Source: Planctomycetaceae bacterium
GTDB taxonomy: Bacteria > Planctomycetota > Planctomycetia > Planctomycetales > Planctomycetaceae
NCBI GenBank assembly: GCA_020426345.1
Contig: JAGQQE010000015.1
Location: 1-37,457 of the forward strand
Reading direction: 5' to 3'
Length of the DNA: 37,457 nucleotides
Shown here: piece after piece, positions 27,079 to 36,000 of the stretch
Position numbering within the stretch: position 1 is the stretch's first letter
Layout of the letters: each line of letters begins with the position of its first letter
Position numbers and translations under genes: made by a program
Notes under the pieces: generated by a model
The model's database searches: none
Seen by the model: only the letters and a program-made list of their open reading frames with translations
Told to the model about the DNA's origin: nothing

Positions 27079-30000
27079 GTGCGAAACGTGGGGTTGGGAT
27101 CCCGTGACCTTCAAAAACACCTCAAGCTTCTGCTGTCAGAAGCGTCCCATCGATTGCGCGCAAACCAGCGTGCCGGGCTGTCTGAACCAGCACCCAGAAT
27201 CAGCCATCTTGAAGAACGATTGTTGATGAGCGTGACGCCTCTGGCGGTCGTTGCGGATGTCGCGTCGATTGAATCCACTGGCAACAGCCAATCCGTTGGG
27301 GTGGAAACGGCTTTTGGCTTCTCCGGAGACGATTTTTCGGTCAGTAATCACACCACAGCGGTTCAGGACGACGGCCTGGCGTCTGCCGCTGATGAACAGA
27401 TCAATGGCGGAGAGTTCCATCGCGAGCCCGGTGAGAACCTGCCACTGGATTCGATCCCGCACGATTCGATCCCACGGGGGCCCGAACTGATCGTCATTGA
27501 CTATCGCGTTCAGGATGCGGACGGCATTCTGGCGAACCTCCTGAACACGGATCGAGAATTTCGCCTGCTTCGACTGGAGAGTCATTCTGACGGTTTACGT
27601 CAAATTACGGAGAAGCTCCAGACGCTGGGGGATGTGTCAGCCATTCACTTGCTGACCCACGGAACTGACGCCGAGATCTCACTCGGAGCAACGGTGCTCA
27701 ACAGTCGCTCGCTGCCGCAGCATACCGCCGAATTGCTGGCATGGCAGCACAGCCTGACAAGCGGCGCAGACTTGCTGCTGTATGGCTGTGACGTTGCCGA
27801 ATCACCAGAGGGTCGTGACTTTATCGATCAGCTGCGATTGTTAACCGGGGCAGACATCGCTGCCAGTACCGATGATACCGGTCAACAGTCGCTTGGTGGC
27901 GATTGGCACCTCGAATATCAACAGGGTTATATCCAAACCGTCTCGCCATTTTCGGCAGGAATCGATGGGTGGTCAGAGCTGCTTGCATTCGCAACCTACC
28001 GTGACGAATTCAACGCCGTCACTTTTGACGGTTCAGACGGAAGTCAAACCTGGGCAGCCGATCCCTGGGTGGAAATTGGTGAATCGGACGGTGCTGGCGC
28101 AGGGCTCGTCCGAGTCACAAATTTTCTTGGCAGAGATGCCCTGAACGTCAAGAAGGATGGGAATGGGATTCAGCGGCAATTTGATCTGACCGGTGCCGAC
28201 TCCGCGATTCTGTCGTTCGATTATGCCCAGATAGGTATCCAGTCCGGGCAGAGCGTCGATTTGCAGGTTTCGGAAGACGGAACCAGCTGGACAACCCTGC
28301 GACAGTTCAACAGCATCACCGACGATTCGGCTTACGTATTCGCGAGCTTTGATATCGGTAGCTTCATCAGCGGTAGTACTCAAATTCGTTTCATCGGTGG
28401 TGGCGGTGGGACACCGGAACTGTACATCGACAATGTACAAATTGCCTACACGACGGCCACCGTGACAAATTTCGTGGAACTCGGCGTTACAACAACGCCG
28501 GGTATCGTCGAGGAGACAAGTGGACAGAATCGTGGTGGGGCACAGTCGATCGCCGTGGCTCCAGACGGCAGCTACATCGTGGTCTGGACGGAGGTGAAAC
28601 CGTCCGGCAATTTGTCGGATGTGTTTGCCCAGCGTTTCGATGCCACGGGGTTGAAGACGGGAGCGAAAATCCGGGTCAACGTGATGACAGCCGACGAGCA
28701 ACAGTGGGCATCAGCGGCCGTCGACGGCACGGGGCGTTTTGTCGTCACATGGACAAGCAATAATCAGGACGGAAGTGGCAGCGGAGTCTACCTGAGACGT
28801 TTCAACAGTGATGGGACTGCCATCGATACGGTTGATGTGCTGGTGAATTCAGGAGCAACGACCAGTGATCAGTCAAATTCGTCCATTGCGGTAAATTCGC
28901 AGGGCGATATCGTCGTTGCCTATCAGGAGACAAATGGTGGAAGCAGCACCGTCTTTGTTAAACAATTCAGTATGCAGGCCGCCGCGGGTATCAGCCAGCT
29001 GCCGTCAGCATCCATTGCCGTCGATTCCGGCACCAATCGCATCAATCCATCGGTCGACATCAACAGCAACGGTGATTTCGTTGTTGCGTGGCAGAAGGGC
29101 AACAGGCCCTATCTGCAGCGATTTTTTTCCGATGGAACGGTTCATGGCAGTGATTTGAACGTAAATCCGCTGAACCTGCTTGGAGCCCTTGAACAGTATC
29201 CTGTGGTTGCCCTTCACGATAGTGGCGAGGTTAGTCTCGCCTATCGTTCTGAAATCTCCGGCTTCAACGGAATCTGGAGCAAGCGTTACCACGCAGATGG
29301 ATCAGCCTATGGATTGGCAATCAAAGTAGGTGACGGTTCTGCCAACGATACAGAGCCTTCGATCAGCAAGGACGCTTCGGGAAACATCGTGATTGTCTGG
29401 CAGGGTGACGATGCCGACAGCAGCGGCATTTATGCCCGCCAGTACGACTCGAATCACAGTGCAGTTGGTGACGCCTTCCTGCTGAATACCGCATCAGAAA
29501 TCGGAATTCAGACAGGGGCATCTGTCGGCATGCAGGGTCTGAGCAGTTTCGTAGCGGTCTGGAGTGGTACGGGGGTCAGCGATGCGAATGGCATTTTCGC
29601 CAGTCAGTTTTCCGCCGCTCCGTTACAGCAATCTGCGACGTTGACGCCTGCCGGCGACACCTACATCGACAAGTCGAATGCGGCAGCCAATTATGGAGCT
29701 TCGACCAGTCTGATGGTCGATCATTCGGGCGGCAGCATTGGCGATACGAGGTCCCTCTTACAATTTGATCTCAGTGGCATTCCAACAGGTGCGACAATCA
29801 CGGGGGCCACGTTAAAGCTCAATGCAACGTCGATCACGGGTACATTCAATGTCGACGTATATGAACTAACTCAGGCCTGGTCTGAAGGCAACGGTATTGG
29901 TGCGACGGACGCAGCGAACTGGGATGACCGCCAGCCAGGGGTCGGTTGGGGAACGGCGGGTGGAAGCTTCAATCCAACTCCTGTCTCGACGCTTGGCGCT

Positions 30001-33000
30001 GGAACGACCGGGCTGCATTCGTGGGACATAACCTCACTTGTTCAGGCGTGGTATAACGGATCTTCAGTCAATAACGGTGTCATTATTGGCAGCACAAATA
30101 ACGGGGGTAACACGGTCACGTATGACAGTAGCGAAGGAACAACCCCACCAGAGCTGGAAATCCTTTACGCAGTGCCAAATGCCGTTCCAGTCGCAAACGC
30201 CGGTGGACCATACACGATCGACGAAGGACAGTCGTTGTCGCTGGATGCGAGTGGTTCCTCTGATCCCCATGGCGGCTCGCTCATCTATTCCTGGGATCTG
30301 GACGATGATGGTGTCTATGGTGAGTCTGGTGAACTTTCCGGTGTGAATCCAGTGGTTTCATGGGCGACTCTGCAATCACTGGGCGTCGGTACCGCTGGTT
30401 CCCATGTGATCCGCCTGAAGGTGGATAACGGGGTTGATGTCAGTTACGCCTCGACGCTGCTGACAATTCAATCTGAAGTTCCGACAGCGAACCCGGATTC
30501 TGTTTCCACAACCATGAGCGCGCCCGTGACCATCACGGCTCTGGCAAATGATATCGATCCCTGGAACGCCGGGCTGACGATTCTGGATTTCAGCGCTCCG
30601 GCCAATGGGACAGTCCTCAGCAATTCGGATGGCACCTTACAGTATTCTCCGGACACAGCGTTCAGCGGAACGGATACGTTCGATTACGTTGTTACCGACA
30701 AGAGAGACGGTCTCACCCATTTCTGGAATCTGGACGGAGGAGCTCTTGATGCCGTCGGGTCGGCAGACGGCGTCATCAATGGCGGGGCTCAATCGATTGA
30801 CGGTGCATTCGGGAGTGGATTGCTGTTCGATGAAATTGACGACTTCGTTGAGATTCCGGACATCACCTACAGCGATGAGTTTACTGTTTCATTCAAATTC
30901 CGGATTGATAACAACGACGGTGGTGATTACCTCTACCTGTACAGCCACGGCGATGCGGATTTCTCCAACAGTCTGAATGTGATGGTCGGCGAATCGGGTC
31001 GCCCCGGTTTTGCCGGCATCATGAAAACGGTGTTCGGCGATTCGGACGACCCCTATGAGCTCAATGCCTTAAACTTTGATGCCAGTGCGGTCATCGGCGA
31101 CGGTCAATGGCACACGTATGCTCTGACGGTCGACGCCATTCAGGGGGCATGGGTCTTTCTTGACGGTACTCTCCAAGCAGCTAACGCCTCCGCTGGCGGT
31201 GATGCATTCGATCCGACCGGATCGCTGTTCCTCGGTGCCCGCGAAGATCTTGAAGCGGCAAGATTCTTCGGTGGAGGCCTGGATTCAGTCGCCATATTCA
31301 ATCGATCATTGACGCCAACGGAAGTGGTCTCTCTGAATTCTGATGCGATAGCCACTCGTGCGACCTCAAGTGCAACGATTACCGTGTCGGTGGTCAATCA
31401 GGACCCGACCGCTGTGATCGCTCCTGTTTCCGCCATCAATGAAGGCCAGTCCGTTTTGCTGGATGGAACAGGTTCCAGCGATCCGGACGGAAGCCCGCTC
31501 ACTTATGAATGGGACATCAATTACAACGGGACATTCAATGCGGACGCGACGGGTTCTACGTCCACCATCGACTGGACTGCGTTGAACACTCTCGGTGTGA
31601 CGAACGATGGAACTTACCAGGTCGCTTTGCGAGTGTACGATGGCACCAGCTATTCGGCTGTCGTGCAGCGTTCAATGACAATCAACAATGTCGTTCCGTT
31701 AATGACTTCGACCGGCTCACTCTCCGTTTCGGAAGGTTCGACCACGGTCACTACAATCTCTGCCACCGACGTTAACGATACGATTTCGTATTCGATCTCC
31801 GGCGGTGCAGATGCTGCGCTGTTCTCGATCGATTCCGTTACCGGAGGATTGTCATTCAATCTCGCTCCGGACTTTGAAGGGCCGACGGACAACGGCCTGG
31901 ACAATGTCTACGATGTGCAGGTGCAGGCATCAGATGGGGACGGTGGCATCGCAACGCAGGATCTGAATGTCACTGTACTGGATGCAAATGACAATCCACC
32001 GGTCATTGCCCCCGGTCAGGTATTTACGGTTTCCGAGTCTGTTGCGCCGGGGACTGTTGTTGGGATTCCTACTGCATCGGATCCGGATACTGCAACGACG
32101 TTCAGCAGCTGGACCATTCTGAGCGGTAACACAGGCGGCGCGTTTGTCATCAATTCTGCCACCGGGGAACTCACGACTGCAACTGCCCTGGACTATGAAA
32201 CTCTGTCAGTCTATCAGCTGCAGATCGCAGTCAGTGACGGAACCAACACTTCCAGTCCTGAGACGATCACAATTCATCTGACCGACGCGGGGGAGAATGC
32301 ACCGGTCGCAGTGGACGACAGCTATACCGTTGATGAAGGCTCGTCCCTGACGATATTGGCCATCGGCGACTGGCACAACGTCAACTGGAACTACAGGCAA
32401 CGCCTTGCGTTCAGCGACTCGTTCCTGGCCAGCTCGCTCACCAGCCAGCCAGTGCTTGTAAAACTGCACGCGTCAGCGGCGGATGCGATCGGTATTGATT
32501 ACTCAAAGACCCAGTCTGCCGGAGAAGATCTGCGGTTCTACGATTCGGCTGGGAATCTCTTGAACCATGAAATCGATAAGTGGGACGAATCGGGTTACTC
32601 CTATGTTTGGGTGAACGTTCCGGCGATTGACCCGGCCAATCCCGGCGACTTTATCTGGATGTACTACGACAACCCTGATGCACCAGATGGCCAGAATGCA
32701 ACGGGGGTCTGGGGAAGTGAAGACAAAGCCATCCACCATCTACAGATCCTGCCATCAGACTCAACGGCAAACGGGAACAACCTCGCGCACTCTTCGATTT
32801 ATATCGCTCCCGGTATAGTTGCGGATGCAGCGGGATTCAACGGGTCAAGCAGTATCGGCGTCATCTCCGATGACGCTTCCCTGCAGAACATCTTTTCGGG
32901 GGGCGGTACTGTTTCTGCCTGGATCAACCCAGCGACCTGGGGAGATGCCGGAGAAGGTCGGATTCTTGACAAGGCGTCGTCGTTACTGAACCCGAATGGT

Positions 33001-36000
33001 AGTGGATGGAATCTGAAACTCGATCAGACCAACGGAAGTCTGCGGTTCAGCTATGGCTTCTCTGGTGGTGCCGGGGAGTGGAGAACTGCGACGAATTCCA
33101 TTCAACTGGGCCAGTGGCAGCAAGTAGCCGTTGTCTATGACAACACGAATGCCTCGAACACACCAGATATCTATATCAATGGTGTTCAACAAACGCTGAC
33201 TGCCATCCGAACTCCTTCAGGTACGCCAACGTCAGATGCCGGCCTGGATCTGTACGTCGGTGACCGATTTAATCAGACCGCAACCTATAGCGGAGTTGTC
33301 GACGAACTTCGAATCAGCAGGCAGGGGGCAACTGCCGAGCAAATCCTTGCCGACTATCGGACGGTGACAGGTGCGCTGGTTGTTTCGGCCGAAGAGTTGA
33401 GTGGTCCCGGTGGACTGATGCAGAATGACAGTGATGCGGATGGGGAAAACATGACAGTAACTGTCGTGAATGGCCCCGCCCACGCAGCGAATTTTCAGTG
33501 GCTGGCGAACGGATCCTTTCTTTACCAGCACGACGGAAGCGCGACAACTTCGGATTCGTTTACGTATTACGTGACTGACGCAGGTGGGGCAACTTCAGCG
33601 ATCACGACCGTCAACATCACCATCAATGGTATTAATGACGCGCCAACGGACATTTCCCTTTCAAATTCGACAGTCGTCGAAGGCACCGCTGGTGCGATTG
33701 TGGGCACACTGTCGACAACCGACCCCGATCCCTCAGATTCACATACATACTCGGTCGACGATACTCGCTTTGAGGTGGTCGGAGGTCAGTTGAAACTCAA
33801 AGCCGGGCAGGGACTGGACTTTGAAACAGAACCGTCTGTCCTGCTCAGCATTACATCGACGGATCCCGGAGGTCTGCAGATCTCGCGGAACTTCACTATT
33901 ACGGTCGACGACACGAACGACAACGCGCCGGTTATCACACCGGGTCAGTTGTTCGCGATCAGCGAGTCGGCGAGCAATGGGGCGATTGTTGGAACGGTTA
34001 CAGCCACAGACTCAGATGCGTCAACCACATTCAGTAACTGGACGATCGTTGGTGGAAATTCGGACGGAGTGTTTACAGTCAACAGTTCGACGGGACAGAT
34101 CACAATTGCTGATCGGACGAATTTGGATTTTGAAGCAACGACAAGCTACTTACTGACACTTACGGTCAGCGATGGCATAAGTACGTCGGCCAGTCAGTCA
34201 GTTATCGTCAATGTGACGAATGCAAACGACAATCTTCCGGTCGTTACTCCTGGTCAGACCTTCACGATTTCCGAATCGGCCATCGTCGGACAAACGATCG
34301 GCTTTGTCTCGGCGACGGATGCCGACGGGACGGCAACGTTTAGTAACTGGATGATAACCGGGGGAGATCCTGATGGAATCTTCGCGCTGAATGCCTCGAC
34401 AGGTAAGCTTGAGGTCGCTGATCCCTCAAGGCTGGACTATGAAGTGACCACCAGCTTTTCTCTGCTGATTACAGTATCAGATGGTACAAACACCTCCGCA
34501 GCACAAAGCGTTACGGTCAACGTCACCGACGTCAACGATGTCGCGCCGGTCATAGATTCCGGACAGAGTTTTTCTGTCAGCGAAGTCACTTCTGCAGGAG
34601 CCAGTGTGGGATTTGTCACGGCTTCTGATCCGGATAGCTCTACACTCATGGCATGGGCCATCACCGGAGGAAATAGTGGAAATGCGTTTGCAATAGATGC
34701 CTCTACTGGCGAGATTTCCGTAAATGATCCTGCCGCCTTCGACTACGAAACCAATACCAGTTTTTCGCTGCTAATTACGGTTTCCGACGGCACAAACACT
34801 TCTGCAGCACAAGACGTAACAGTCAGTCTCCTGAACGCGAACGACAATGCCCCAGTGATTTATGCTGCAACTTTCAATGTCAACGAAGCCGCCGGCTCAG
34901 GGACTCTTGTGGGCATTGGCACGGCAAGCGATGCGGATGGCCCGACAACATACACCAACTGGCAGATCGTTTCTGGCAACACGAGTGCCGTCTTTGACAT
35001 GAATTCATCGACCGGTGCAATCACGGTCAACAATTCAACGGCTCTGGATTTTGAGACAACGCCTGCCTACACCCTTGTGATTACCGTAAGCGACGGGGTG
35101 AATACGTCCCTGCAGCAATCCATCACGGTCAATGTCAGCAACGCGAACGAAGCTCCCACTGCGGTGGCCGGCCCGGATCAGACGATTTCTGAAGGACAGT
35201 CTGTTTCTCTCAGCGGAGTGGCCTCCAGTGATGTCGACGGCGACGCCCTGGTTTACAGTTGGGATCTCAACGCCGATGGCATCTTTACGGACGCCATCGG
35301 CGTTAATCCGACGCTCAGCTGGGCTCAGTTGTCTGCTCTGGGTATCAACGATGACGGGACTTACCTGATAACATTGAGGGTGACAGATCCGTCCGGGTCT
35401 TCGGCGGTTGATGACCTTGTGTTGCAAGTCAACAATACGGAACCGTCAATAACTCTCACGGCCAGCGCACAAGCGGCAACCGGATCTCCATGGACCCTGC
35501 ACGTCGCCTCTTTTGATCCGGGGTCTGATACTGTTTCTCAATGGTTGATTGACTGGGGTGATGGTCAAACTGCCAACGCTTCCGCCACGTCAGGCGGCCT
35601 GCTGCATACGTTTAGCAGCCCGGGCAACTTCCTCGTTACTGTGACACCCGTCGACGAAGACGGAACTCATACTGCGTCGGCCGCAACAATCTCTGTCGAA
35701 GTGCTGGCCACAGCAGTGCCGGCAAACGATACCTGGGTTGTGGATGCCACCACGGGATTGAGTTTGACAGATCCAGCATTGGGAGTGACGGCTAATGATT
35801 CGGGTGTGTCTGGCTCAGCATCGGTTCAGCTCATAGACGGGCCTTCTCACGCCAGCTCATTTCGGCTGAACGCTGACGGAACGTTCTCTTATCAGGTGGC
35901 AGCTGGTTACACCGGTGTTGATTCATTTCGCTATCGCATCATTGATGGAGTTGCTGTCAGCGAGCCCGCGGTGGTGACGCTGAGTATCAACCAACCGCCA

